From the NCBI GenBank assembly GCA_963816685.1, contig CAWFMB010000034.1:82802-146801 (forward strand): DNA of 64,000 bases, read 5' to 3'. Shown piece by piece: positions 27,168 through 36,089 of the stretch. Position 1 is the first letter of the stretch. Each line of letters opens with the position of its first letter. A model generated the notes under the pieces. The model was not told where the DNA came from and searched no databases. It was given only the letters and a program-made list of their open reading frames with translations. The translations under genes were made by a program, and so were the position numbers. The DNA comes from CAVYUC01 sp963816685 (GTDB lineage: Bacteria > Bacteroidota > Bacteroidia > Bacteroidales > Prolixibacteraceae).

Positions 27168-29632
27168 GGGCAGTTATTAAAAGATTTAAAGCGATAACCG
27201 TTGGTGTACATATATTCGATGATTTCGTCCAGAAGATTATAAAACTTGTCTGTTCTTGCCGGTTCGGTTCCCGCATGTATGAGCAAAATGGCACCATTCA
27301 GATGTTCCGGATTGTATTGTTCAAAAATTTCAAGTTTTTGCCATATTTCCTCCGACGATTTATAGTTTTTCATATCCGGAGTGGTATAATCTGCATTGGT
27401 TCCTGTGCCGGGAGTAAAGTTAACCACCCGAATATCCATTTCATTGCACCATTCCACAATTTCGCGGTTGCACCATTCATATGGGGGCATAAAAAAGTTA
27501 GCATCACTCTGCTGTATACCAAATTTATTTAGCTTATTATAATTCTTCTCCAGATCAGTTTTAAATTCATCAAAAGTAACAAGTGTGGAATCACGGTTTG
27601 TCCAATCACAGTACAACAAATGTTTGTCGGAATGCGGCCCGACATAATGCCCGGCTTTGATTATTTTTTTAGTGATTCTTTTATGACTGCGGTTTCGTAA
27701 AAAGTTTCCGGTAAAAAAGAAGGAGCCTTTAATTTGATGCTCTTTTAGTTTATCCAGGATCAGTTCGCCTCCTTCAAAACGTTCATCAGCAGTAAAAGCG
27801 AGATAAATGTTTTTCTTTTCAGAATTCAACCTGACGATGGCGCCAGTTTCATCTTTTTTTACTTTTTCTTTTTCGCCTAAAATTCTTCCTTCATTTTCAA
27901 GAAATGCAAGGTAGAAACTCAGGCTGGCCGTTCCATCCAGTGTTGGTTCGTTTGTGGAATAATCACCGATATCATCGTGATACACTGCAATTCCATTGTT
28001 AAAAGCTGTATATTCATCGGGTTCCTGTAGCGTAATTCCCAGTTGTTGTTTATTTCGAATAGCATCAATGGGCCCATCCACAAGGCCGCCAGGTGTGGTG
28101 CCGCCCAGCAATACAGTATATGATGAATGCGGCCTTTCAGGGCTGTCATCTGCTCCGGGAAGTCCGCAAATCATGGCTGTTCCCCACGGGTTACAACCAA
28201 AAAGCCAGTCGCGGAGTGCAGCTTCCATTTCAGTAAATTTTGAATCTCCGGTTTGCTCATTATAAAGTCGCGCCTGTGTTATGGCCGCAGCAACCAAATT
28301 GTTGGAACACCACAAAAAGGGCAGTCCGTTTAAAAACGGATCATCTTTACCCCGTTCGAAAAGCAACTGTAATCCGTTTTTATAAAATTCAGCAAAATCC
28401 TCTTTATTATTTTTAGCCATAAAATAATGCCCAAGGTTAATGAACGGATAGGAAGCATAATGTCCTGCCGTATCGTTTTTAATCCATGGACTTACCGGTT
28501 CCTGTTTTCCCCAGTAACCGGCTTCCATTAAAAACTTGTCTTTCCCGGTAAGCCGGAACAATTGGGCAGCCGCCAGTTCCAAATCGTCGGCATAATTTTT
28601 TTCTTCATAATAATAGGGCGAAACATTGCAGGCGGTTTGTGTATATCCGGTATCGGAAAGGGCAAATTGCCATGCTTCGAGCGCTTTTTTCTCCATTAAT
28701 TCAGCAAACCCGGGATTGCTTTTTTCGAAAAGCCGGGCAGCCATTGCAAAGCCTGAAGCAAATTTTCCGGCAATGGAAGAAACTCCGGTGGAGGTATTTA
28801 TAAATGCTGCCAGTCCCTGTGGTTTCCCGGTAACAAAATATACCGGGCGGTAATTTCCCAGACCATAATCTGCTTTATCATTAACAGGCAGGCGAAATCC
28901 AATATGATCGCGGTCATCGGCAATCTGATTATACATTTCATTCGGCGCCGGATTCATTTTTAACATCCATTCCAGTCCCCATTTTATTTCATCCAGAATA
29001 TCAGGAATCTGATTGGCGCCTTTGTTTCCACTGGCATCAAATTCGTCGCCGTACACTTCCGGAAAATTCTGGTAGGCGAACATCATCTGGAAAACAGAAT
29101 TCACAGAAGTAGTGGAATATTGGAGGTAGTCGGTAGCATCGTGCCAGCCGCCAGTGACGTCGATATATTCGCCACTGCCGGTTGGACGATCAACAATAAT
29201 TCCATCGTAAGTATGGCAGGAATCCTTCAGAAACGGATTGTACCCACACTTTTGCTGGCGGATGTAGTTCAGAATAAAATCGGCGGTACCTTTATAAACA
29301 GTGGCATTGATTCTGAAATCAGGTGAACGTATTTCCCCGGCCTGAAGATAATAATCACCTTCGGTATTTAAATCTGAGAAATTTAACCGGAGCGCTGTTT
29401 GCATTCCCCAGTTGCCGGCTTCCTTTTCTTCGGATTTTCCGGTAAAAACAACTGCATCTGAAAGTATATCACGAACCGTAAATGAGGTAATTTTCCTTTC
29501 ACCGTCAGAAAGAAAAACAGCCACTTTAACCGAATTGGGCAGATATCCCAACTGGTTGATTCGGATAACATCAGCTGCTTTAGTTGTTGAGAAATTGAAT
29601 AATACTATAAAAAGAAAGATTAATCGTTGCAT
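27164..29632 (-). CDS. Exported GH9 glycoside hydrolase fused to a CE4 (NodB-type) deacetylase
   Basis: 822 residues with a signal peptide to about residue 19. Residues 20-110 are a CelD_N Ig-like domain (RINQLGYLPNSVKVAVFLSD), 115-585 a GH9 domain with base residues D165 and D168 in GGWHDATDYL and the proton-donor region STNEPTLDGT. Residues 608-822 are a polysaccharide-deacetylase domain: TADE (614-617, in place of TFDD), HSDKH (667-671), MPPYEW and LLIHAG. R is replaced by M in the third motif and the second Asp by Glu in the first. Recycling neighbours suggest an N-acetylhexosamine or chitosan-like substrate rather than cellulose. Confidence 0.85.
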   Translation of the reverse strand: MQRLIFLFIVLFNFSTTKAADVIRINQLGYLPNSVKVAVFLSDGERKITSFTVRDILSDAVVFTGKSEEKEAGNWGMQTALRLNFSDLNTEGDYYLQAGEIRSPDFRINATVYKGTADFILNYIRQQKCGYNPFLKDSCHTYDGIIVDRPTGSGEYIDVTGGWHDATDYLQYSTTSVNSVFQMMFAYQNFPEVYGDEFDASGNKGANQIPDILDEIKWGLEWMLKMNPAPNEMYNQIADDRDHIGFRLPVNDKADYGLGNYRPVYFVTGKPQGLAAFINTSTGVSSIAGKFASGFAMAARLFEKSNPGFAELMEKKALEAWQFALSDTGYTQTACNVSPYYYEEKNYADDLELAAAQLFRLTGKDKFLMEAGYWGKQEPVSPWIKNDTAGHYASYPFINLGHYFMAKNNKEDFAEFYKNGLQLLFERGKDDPFLNGLPFLWCSNNLVAAAITQARLYNEQTGDSKFTEMEAALRDWLFGCNPWGTAMICGLPGADDSPERPHSSYTVLLGGTTPGGLVDGPIDAIRNKQQLGITLQEPDEYTAFNNGIAVYHDDIGDYSTNEPTLDGTASLSFYLAFLENEGRILGEKEKVKKDETGAIVRLNSEKKNIYLAFTADERFEGGELILDKLKEHQIKGSFFFTGNFLRNRSHKRITKKIIKAGHYVGPHSDKHLLYCDWTNRDSTLVTFDEFKTDLEKNYNKLNKFGIQQSDANFFMPPYEWCNREIVEWCNEMDIRVVNFTPGTGTNADYTTPDMKNYKSSEEIWQKLEIFEQYNPEHLNGAILLIHAGTEPARTDKFYNLLDEIIEYMYTNGYRFKSFNNCP

Positions 29633-29709
29633 TTGTACATTTGCTGTCTTTTATCCGTCTACTACAAAATAAACAGGAAATTTGGGAATAATATTCCAGA
29701 TTTTCACGA

Positions 29710-31047
29710 TTAATACTGCTTTTTCAATTCAGCTTCTTTAAAATAGTGGCTTAATATTTCTTTATATGAATACCCTTTTTCGCCCATTACGGCGGCGCCA
29801 ATCTGGCAAAGTCCTACGCCATGTCCCCATCCGGCTCCGGTAAGCACAAATTTTTGCGGAATTCCATTTTGAATATGGAGATGATCGACTACAAAAGCCG
29901 AACTGTATAAATGCGATTTTGAAAGCCATTTCCGTATTTCCAGCTCATTTCCAACGGTCAGCGTTTTTTTTGTACCGGTAATTTTTAGCTGAATGATTCT
30001 TGATGAGTGTCCGCGTTTTACAGCTTCCAGTTTTACAATTTCACCAAATTCAATTCCCGAACGTTTTTTTATAATTTCTGCAATTTCTTTTTGTGAATAT
30101 GCCACCTTCCAGCGGTAAAAGTCAGAAGTGGCCTGGTCGAATCCAGGTAGTACCTGCGAGAGTATTTTTTTATCATTAGTGTTGCAAAAGGCTTGCGGTT
30201 TATTTCTGATCCAGGTTTCGGCTTCCTCTTCAATCCGTAAATCCACGCAGGTTGTATCGCCAGATTCAGAATCTACCACTTTGGTCAGGTATCTGTGCCG
30301 CAAGGGCTCCCACACATTTTCAAAGTTCTCTGTTAATCCGCCACAGCATTTCGAGAAACGGGCATCGCAAATTTTATCATCAAAAGACAAAATCTCACCT
30401 GTCGTTTCTTCCACAGCTTGCAATGCCTTATCAGAGTAGATTTTTGTAATTCCCTGATAACGCTGGCAGTGGTCATCGGCGCAAACATCAAAGTTGGTGT
30501 GGTCTTCCCGGTCGTACCAGCGAATGATTTCATCTCCGGTTTCATATGAAGTTTGGTATAACCCGCCTCCGGTTTTCAACGATTTGGTTTTATCAATTTG
30601 CGCCAGCAGCCAGCTCCGCGAAATTACGGCATGTGCTTTTAATAACGCCGGCGAACTGGTAGCGCTCATTTCAGAAGAAATGACACTTTTTAAATATTCT
30701 TCCAGTCCAATTATGTTGATAGCTCGCACTTTACCGTCTTCGGGAATGATTTTCAGTGCTCCGCGAAAGCGCTGGCTTTCCTTTTGTTCCCAGTGAAAGC
30801 CGATGCCTATAATTACTTCTTTTAGTTCAAAAAATGATTCTGCACCGTCAGGTGATAAAATAAACGATTCGGCCTGAATCGTTTTGCCGGTAGTGGATTG
30901 GATATGAATTTTATTATCGTTTATTGTTGCATTGTAATCACCGGCTGGAAATGCAGTTTTACTTTCATTGTAAAAAACATGGCTGAGCGAGAATTTTAAT
31001 TCTGCCAGGGCAAGGATTCCAACGGTTATTTTGGGTTGTGTTTTCAT
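29710..31047 (-). CDS. SpoIID/LytB domain protein
   Basis: The ATG at 31047 (MKTQPKITVGILA) is preferred over the frame opening at 31074, giving 445 residues. Central SpoIID-type segments are GLEEYLKSVISSEMSATSSPALLKAHAVISRSWLL and, near the C-terminus, GAGWGHGVGLCQIGAAVMGEKGYSYKEILSHYF. SpoIID family members are lytic transglycosylases acting on denuded peptidoglycan, and LytB relatives act as amidase enhancers. Four cysteines lie in the middle. No export signal is obvious from the chosen start, which is odd for a wall enzyme. Spacing places it in the same transcript as the DUF4922 gene. Confidence 0.85.
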   Translation of the reverse strand: MKTQPKITVGILALAELKFSLSHVFYNESKTAFPAGDYNATINDNKIHIQSTTGKTIQAESFILSPDGAESFFELKEVIIGIGFHWEQKESQRFRGALKIIPEDGKVRAINIIGLEEYLKSVISSEMSATSSPALLKAHAVISRSWLLAQIDKTKSLKTGGGLYQTSYETGDEIIRWYDREDHTNFDVCADDHCQRYQGITKIYSDKALQAVEETTGEILSFDDKICDARFSKCCGGLTENFENVWEPLRHRYLTKVVDSESGDTTCVDLRIEEEAETWIRNKPQAFCNTNDKKILSQVLPGFDQATSDFYRWKVAYSQKEIAEIIKKRSGIEFGEIVKLEAVKRGHSSRIIQLKITGTKKTLTVGNELEIRKWLSKSHLYSSAFVVDHLHIQNGIPQKFVLTGAGWGHGVGLCQIGAAVMGEKGYSYKEILSHYFKEAELKKQY

Positions 31048-31082
31048 ATTTCCCGTAAAGGCGCAAAGGCCCACAAGTAATT

Positions 31083-32081
31083 TTATAAATTTGATTTTAA
31101 AGCGTTACACAAATTTTGAAAAAGATGTTTATTCAACGTCACCTCCTTGTAAATCTCTTCAATTTCTTTCTTTGTTATGTTTTTAAAGTTCTGTTTTTCA
31201 GGAAGAATCAATATTCCTCCAAGTTCTGCTGCAGCAGGGCTAACTAAAATTCGGGATGCATCATTTCTGTAATAGTGCGATGGCCGCTGCTTTTCGCGCG
31301 GAAAAATGATTACCCGCCATTTTCCATTTTCAAAAAAGCAAAGAATATTCACCATTGGCTCTTCATTGGTTGCGGATTGAAGTTTTGTGTACATGAATTC
31401 AAACTTCTCCAGAATTTCATTTTTATTCGTTGAAGTGATGGCAACGAAATGCCGAAGGTAATTTTCAACAGCAATTATTTTCAGCGTTTTATTTTGAAAT
31501 AGAATTTGGGAATGTTGCCTATCCAATTCGGTAAATTCTTTTTCCACTGGTAAAATTCCATTTAATCCTGCCTGGAAATGAAAATGGTCAGGCGCAGAAG
31601 CTCCACATTTTGGGCCGTTGTAAAATACTGTAAAACCAGTCAGGTTCTGACTCAAATCCAGCAAGTCGGTAAAATGAGGTAAAATTTGCTGCGGAATGTG
31701 TTCCAAGCTTGAAATAGTCAGGTGTTCCGTAAAAATTGGGTAAGGGTTAATCAGAATCAGATATTTGTTTTGAAACAGAATTCCTTTTTGTTCGGGCGGC
31801 AGATTTTCAGTGCAAAGAAAACACGGCCGCTCTGCAATGCTTTTCGTATCGGTTTTGGCTGCCGAAGAACGGATCCTTTCGGGATTAAACTGTGCAAGTA
31901 TTTTAAAGTGACCAAAATCAAATGTCCGGGTTTTAACTTTATTAAGCGCGAAGTAATTATTTGCCGCAAGTTTCCAGTTATTCGTTTGCTGTTTAACCAG
32001 GGTTTTAGCCTGTTCATTCAGGTTGGCTGCCGGTCCAAATTGAACAAGTTCCTGAGGAGATATGATTTTTTTTTCTAACAT
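31083..32081 (-). CDS. DUF4922 / HIT-like nucleotidyl transferase-fold protein
   Basis: The ATG at 32081 (MLEKKIISPQ) is preferred, giving 332 residues. The core NPYPIFTEHLTISSLEHIPQQI followed by GPKCGASAPDHFHFQAG is the HIT/GalT-like fold; HFHFQ is the catalytic histidine triad of GDP-galactose phosphorylase-like and Ap4A phosphorylase enzymes. A CX2C pair (FLCTEN region) may bind metal. A role in sugar-nucleotide chemistry is plausible; the substrate is unknown. The gene is flanked by the repeat region at 32090-32210. Confidence 0.75.
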   Translation of the reverse strand: MLEKKIISPQELVQFGPAANLNEQAKTLVKQQTNNWKLAANNYFALNKVKTRTFDFGHFKILAQFNPERIRSSAAKTDTKSIAERPCFLCTENLPPEQKGILFQNKYLILINPYPIFTEHLTISSLEHIPQQILPHFTDLLDLSQNLTGFTVFYNGPKCGASAPDHFHFQAGLNGILPVEKEFTELDRQHSQILFQNKTLKIIAVENYLRHFVAITSTNKNEILEKFEFMYTKLQSATNEEPMVNILCFFENGKWRVIIFPREKQRPSHYYRNDASRILVSPAAAELGGILILPEKQNFKNITKKEIEEIYKEVTLNKHLFQNLCNALKSNL

Positions 32082-32089
32082 TTTCTTCC

Positions 32090-32215
32090 ATTCGGCAGAA
32101 ACGCGATTGCATCGCGCTCTGCAATAAATCATGCATCACGTTTCTGCAATATAATATTCATCGTGTCTCTGCATTTATCATACATCGCGACTCTGCAATA
32201 TATCATTCATCGCGT
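32090..32215. repeat. Palindromic minisatellite of roughly 25-bp units
   Basis: About four to five units of the form CGCG-nCTCTGCAATA-nATCAT-nCAT occur between the two genes; for example, the units start near 32113, 32137, 32162 and 32186. The leftmost segment is also an imperfect palindrome, GCAGAAACGCGA-TTGCA-TCGCGCTCTGC. The repeats run into the last codons and stop of the glycosyltransferase. The sequence resembles interspersed CGCGTCTCTGC palindromes known from cyanobacteria and some Bacteroidota. Confidence 0.7.
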
Positions 32216-33666
32216 CTTAGCAATTCGTCTAACATTTTAATTCTTGTTTTCAGTTCGATTGTCCGAATCCGGTCTTTATATAAATTGTGCACGTTTAATT
32301 TATCGATGTTGAGTGACGCGTCTGTATTGTCATCCCAGCGACGGCAGAGATAGATTGGTTCATAAATCCGTCCGATTTTATATTCACGTGAAATGGCCAA
32401 ACCCACTGCGTAATCTTCTCCGTAACTAACATTTGGTACTTTAATCTCTCGCAAAAGTGGGGTGTAAAAAGCGCGTGGTGCTCCCAATCCGTTAATGCGC
32501 AACGCATTGTTTGGTCCGTTGTCATTCGTCCATTCCCTGTGATCGATTATCCCCGGCGGAATTTCCTCTAATTCGAAATTGGTCATTTGATAGCTGCCAA
32601 TAACCATGGCGCACTTTTCTTCATAAAATTTATCTACTATTTTTTGCAGTGTACTATCCGAAGAATAAATGTCATCGCTATCCAGCTGCACAGCAAACCT
32701 GCCGCAGTTTTTATGAAGTATTCCTTCATTCCAGCAACCTCCAATTCCCAAATCACTTCGTTCAGGGACAAGATGAATGAGTTTACCTGAACCGGCAAAT
32801 TCAGCAAGTATTTTAGTTGTACCATCAGAGGAATGGTTGTCGATAACAATAAGGTTGAAACTGTAATTTGTTTTTTGAGTGAGAACCGATTCTACGGCAT
32901 CTTTAATTGTTCTTACACGATTTCTGACGGGGATAATTACCGAAGCCTCAACAGGAAAGTCCAGTTCGGAGAAGTTGACTTCTTTGTATGGCGGCTTTAA
33001 ACAGGCTCCTATTTTTTTGAGGTGACTGGTGCAGGCTTTTTCCATTTCCACCTGTTTTTTACGGGCATTGCCACTTACATAGTCGAATTGTTTTTCGCCT
33101 GATTTACGGGTATCGGTTTCTTCTTTCGAAAAAAGAAATTCCGGAATCCGAATGATTTCCCCTTCACGTGATGCATGTAGCCGAAGAGAATAATATCCGG
33201 CTTGTTGAAAATCTTCTTCCTCATATGATTGAAGTATATCGGTTCGGTAAAGTTGCGCCGGGCCGAAATTAAAATCATCACGGAGGCTTCCCTGTTGATA
33301 ATCAATTAGCGGGTGTGGTGATTGGCTGCCGTTTTTGATTTCAAAATAATCAGCATAAACCATCGAAGCACCAGTATTAATGGCAACCTGCAGCAATCTT
33401 TCCAGCGCAAGATAGCCCACATTTACTTCTGAATTTTGCAGAAGCAGCAATGTAAAATCAGTATTGCTTTCTGCTGCAATTTTTTTTAAAGTTTGGGTAG
33501 AAAGGGGGAACCCACATATAAGTATTTCTGCATTTTCAACTTGTAAATGTTCTGAAGAAATAACAAATATCTTATTTACAAGCCCTGTTGCTTTTAATTG
33601 GTTAATTACTTTTTGCGTCTCTGAACCTTCAAAATGAACAAAGAAGCAATTTATTTTTTTACGCAT
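32203..33666 (-). CDS. Family 2 glycosyltransferase
   Basis: 487 residues. From about residue 238 a GT2 (GT-A) domain is plain: EASVIIPVRNRVRTIKDAVES, then VIDNHSSDGTTKI, the DxD-like VQLDSDD and the later GEDYAVG (ED) motif. The N-terminal ~230 residues have a Rossmann-like repeat, probably a second, degenerate glycosyltransferase domain. Its last coding bases are part of the repeat region at 32203-32215. It may act in the peptidoglycan neighbourhood, though the product is not predictable. Confidence 0.85.
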   Translation of the reverse strand: MRKKINCFFVHFEGSETQKVINQLKATGLVNKIFVISSEHLQVENAEILICGFPLSTQTLKKIAAESNTDFTLLLLQNSEVNVGYLALERLLQVAINTGASMVYADYFEIKNGSQSPHPLIDYQQGSLRDDFNFGPAQLYRTDILQSYEEEDFQQAGYYSLRLHASREGEIIRIPEFLFSKEETDTRKSGEKQFDYVSGNARKKQVEMEKACTSHLKKIGACLKPPYKEVNFSELDFPVEASVIIPVRNRVRTIKDAVESVLTQKTNYSFNLIVIDNHSSDGTTKILAEFAGSGKLIHLVPERSDLGIGGCWNEGILHKNCGRFAVQLDSDDIYSSDSTLQKIVDKFYEEKCAMVIGSYQMTNFELEEIPPGIIDHREWTNDNGPNNALRINGLGAPRAFYTPLLREIKVPNVSYGEDYAVGLAISREYKIGRIYEPIYLCRRWDDNTDASLNIDKLNVHNLYKDRIRTIELKTRIKMLDELLRRDE

Positions 33667-33794
33667 TTCAAAATGATTTGATATTCAACCTGCCTTTTTT
33701 TGTCCGAACCGGATAATGAACGGAAAGAGCAAAGGTATAAAATTGAATGAATGGTAATTGTGACAAATATTATTGTTTCATTTTGTTAATGGAT

Positions 33795-34667
33795 TTACAA
33801 ATCATTTGAATTGTTCAGAAAACAGTAAATGGCTGAAAAATCTTTCCGACCCAGATTTTGTTGATTGGCTTTTTCATATAAACTCCTTGTAAGTTGAGTC
33901 ATTTCCATTTTAAATCCATTTTCTTCAGCTGTTTTTAAAACAAGGTGAAGATCTTTTAACATCCATTCCAGCGGAAAGTGCGGTTCAAAATTTTCTTTTC
34001 TTATTAATTCGGCTTTTGCTTGAGTAAAAGGGGCAATAACAGGAAGTTTCGGAAGTGTATCGAGTAAAAAATCGCGGGGCAATCCCATTTTTTCACCTAA
34101 AGCAAGTGTTTCTGCAAAAATGAGCATCGATTCTGCAAGCATCGCATTAATCAGCATTTTCATGGAAGTTCCGTTACCGGCTTTTCCAACATGTTTTACT
34201 TTTTCTCCCATATATTTTAACAGAGGTTCAACTTCATGAAAATCAGATTCTGAACCACCTACCAGAAATGTAAGTGTTGCGTCTTCTGCTTTGTTTTTTG
34301 AACCCGCAACAGGTGCATCTGTAAAACGGACCTGATGTTTTCCCGCTTCCTTTTCACAATAAACAGAAAATGACGGATTAACAGTACTGCAATCTACCCA
34401 AAGGGCATCTCTTTTCATCGCTGTAATACAGCCAATTTCACCAAACATCACCTCTTCCACCACGTCCGGTTTCGAAAGCATGGTGAAAACAATATCTGAA
34501 TCTTCAACTGCATTTTTAAATCCGGAAGCAGCTTTTGCTCCTTTTGATTCCATAAGTTTAACCGGTTCGGCAGAGCGGTTATAAACTGTAAGCCTTACAT
34601 CATTTTTTAATAGGTTTTCCGCCATGCGGCTGCCCATAATTCCCAATCCTATAAATGTTGTTTTCAT
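33795..34667 (-). CDS. 3-hydroxyisobutyrate dehydrogenase-family NAD(P) oxidoreductase
   Basis: 290 residues. The N-terminus MKTTFIGLGIMGSRMAENLL is the family's Rossmann GxGxxG nucleotide-binding motif. DAPVAGSKNKAEDATLTFLVGG and GNGTSMKMLINAMLAE hold the expected catalytic-lysine helix (K of MKMLIN). Members oxidise beta-hydroxyacids or reduce succinic semialdehyde and glyoxylate. No operon partner is evident; the next gene is divergent. Confidence 0.85.
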   Translation of the reverse strand: MKTTFIGLGIMGSRMAENLLKNDVRLTVYNRSAEPVKLMESKGAKAASGFKNAVEDSDIVFTMLSKPDVVEEVMFGEIGCITAMKRDALWVDCSTVNPSFSVYCEKEAGKHQVRFTDAPVAGSKNKAEDATLTFLVGGSESDFHEVEPLLKYMGEKVKHVGKAGNGTSMKMLINAMLAESMLIFAETLALGEKMGLPRDFLLDTLPKLPVIAPFTQAKAELIRKENFEPHFPLEWMLKDLHLVLKTAEENGFKMEMTQLTRSLYEKANQQNLGRKDFSAIYCFLNNSNDL

Positions 34668-34823
34668 TGTAGTATGTTTTTGAATTTTTGTTTGTATTTA
34701 ATTTAACAACGAAGGTTGAATTTATGTTAAGGTGAAAATGATTTTTACTAAACAAATCTTTACAGTTAATTGTAAATAAACCTGAAAGAAATTAAAATGA
34801 AATAACCTTTAAAATTTTTAAAT

Positions 34824-35819
34824 ATGGAATATCGAAAAATCGGAAATTCAGAAATGGAATTATCTGTAGTCACTTTTGGAGCCTGGGCTGCAGGTGGGTG
34901 GATGTGGGGAGGTGCCGACAGAAAAGATGCTGTAAAAGCAATTCAGACTGCGTATGAGTTGGGAGTTACTTCAATTGACACAGCACCTGCTTATGGACAG
35001 GGAACAAGTGAAGAAATTGTTGGTGAAGCGATTAAGAATTTACCGCGCCACGAAGTACAGATTCTTACCAAATACGGATTACGTTGGGATACTAAACAGG
35101 GTGAGTTTTTCTTTAGCAGCAGGGACAATCAAGGTAAAAAAATTGATATGCACAAGTATTCAGGCAAAGAAGGTGTAATAAGGGAATGCGAAGAGAGTTT
35201 GCGGAGACTTGGAACCGATTACATTGATTTGTACCAGATTCACTGGGCTGACCCTACAACTCCCATTCAGGAAACAATGGAAGCAGTGGCAAAATTGATT
35301 AAAGATGGAAAAGTAAAACATGCCGGAGTTTGTAATTACGATGCAAAACAAATGGATGAAGCCGGAAAATACGTAGATCTTGTTTCAAACCAGGTTCCTT
35401 ACAGCATGCTAAAGCGTGATGCGGAGAAAGAACTGGTTCCGTTTACACGTCGTAATTTCCAATCGATTTTAGCTTACAGTCCGTTGGAGCGTGGAATTTT
35501 AACAGGCAAATTAAAGCCGGGGCATAAATTTGGTGAGGGCGATCACCGCGCCGGACTGCCACATTATAAAGATGAAAACATCAGGCGAACGAATCTGTTT
35601 CTTGATAAAATTAAACCGCTGGCTGACGAAAAAAATGCTACACTGGCACAACTGGTTATTCGCTGGACGGTTGATCAGCCCGGTATTACCATTGCTTTGG
35701 TTGGCGCCCGAAATGAAGGGCAGGTCAGGCAGAATGCCAAAGCCATGGATATCCAGCTAAGTGAAAAGGAAATTGGTTTTATTACCGGTGAATTGAATAA
35801 ACTGGAATTGGAATTGTGA
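34824..35819 (+). CDS. Aldo/keto reductase
   Basis: 331 residues, full length. Conserved AKR features: VTFGAWAAGGWMWGG, SIDTAPAYGQG (catalytic Asp and Tyr), LTKYG (Lys) and the late GITIALVGARN segment. It probably reduces sugar or ketone carbonyls with NADPH; the substrate is unknown. It is followed by a strong hairpin terminator, so it is a single-gene unit. Confidence 0.9.
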   Translation: MEYRKIGNSEMELSVVTFGAWAAGGWMWGGADRKDAVKAIQTAYELGVTSIDTAPAYGQGTSEEIVGEAIKNLPRHEVQILTKYGLRWDTKQGEFFFSSRDNQGKKIDMHKYSGKEGVIRECEESLRRLGTDYIDLYQIHWADPTTPIQETMEAVAKLIKDGKVKHAGVCNYDAKQMDEAGKYVDLVSNQVPYSMLKRDAEKELVPFTRRNFQSILAYSPLERGILTGKLKPGHKFGEGDHRAGLPHYKDENIRRTNLFLDKIKPLADEKNATLAQLVIRWTVDQPGITIALVGARNEGQVRQNAKAMDIQLSEKEIGFITGELNKLELEL

Positions 35820-35847
35820 CCGGGAATTTCATCCTTCAATATAAAAC

Positions 35848-35883
35848 AAAAACAGCATTTGTGACCACCAAGTGCTGTTTTTT
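35848..35883 (+). terminator. Rho-independent terminator of the aldo/keto reductase gene
   Basis: AAAAACAGCA pairs with TGCTGTTTTT around a 15-base loop and ends in a run of six T residues, 28 bases past the stop codon. Confidence 0.85.
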
Positions 35884-35900
35884 CGTACAGGAATTCTAAG

Positions 35901-35968
35901 TCGGTCTGCAGGGGCTCGAACCCTGGACCCTCCCGATGAATCGGGATGCTCTGCCGGCTGAACTATAT
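35901..35968 (-). pseudogene. Degenerate tRNA-Lys copy (left flank)
   Basis: The 3' half is identical to the near-intact tRNA-Lys to the right (same T-arm and CAGACCG acceptor end), but the anticodon arm is replaced by the perfect hairpin TCCCGA-TTCA-TCGGGA and the 5' acceptor strand (reads TATAGTTCAG) no longer matches. It cannot form a normal anticodon loop and lacks a promoter. Confidence 0.75.
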
Positions 35969-36015
35969 GGTGGTGCAGCAGCAGTCGGTATTAGTTTACG
36001 TGAGATTAAAAAAAG

Positions 36016-36089
36016 TCGGTCTGCAGGGGCTCGAACCCTGGACCCGCTCGATTAAGAGTCGGATGCTCTGCCAGCTGAGCTACAGACCG
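36016..36089 (-). tRNA. tRNA-Lys (CTT), near-intact
   Basis: Read on the minus strand: acceptor CGGTCTG/CAGACCG, D-arm GCTC...GAGC, anticodon loop CTCTTAA (CTT), T-arm CAGGG-TTCGAGC-CCCTG and discriminator A. The anticodon stem TCCGA/TCGAG has one C-A mismatch and a G-T wobble, and the variable loop is six bases. It is therefore a good but not perfect tRNA. It forms the downstream end of a tandem array of truncated copies. The -7 box upstream reads TACACTTTG, weaker than in the array units. Confidence 0.8.
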
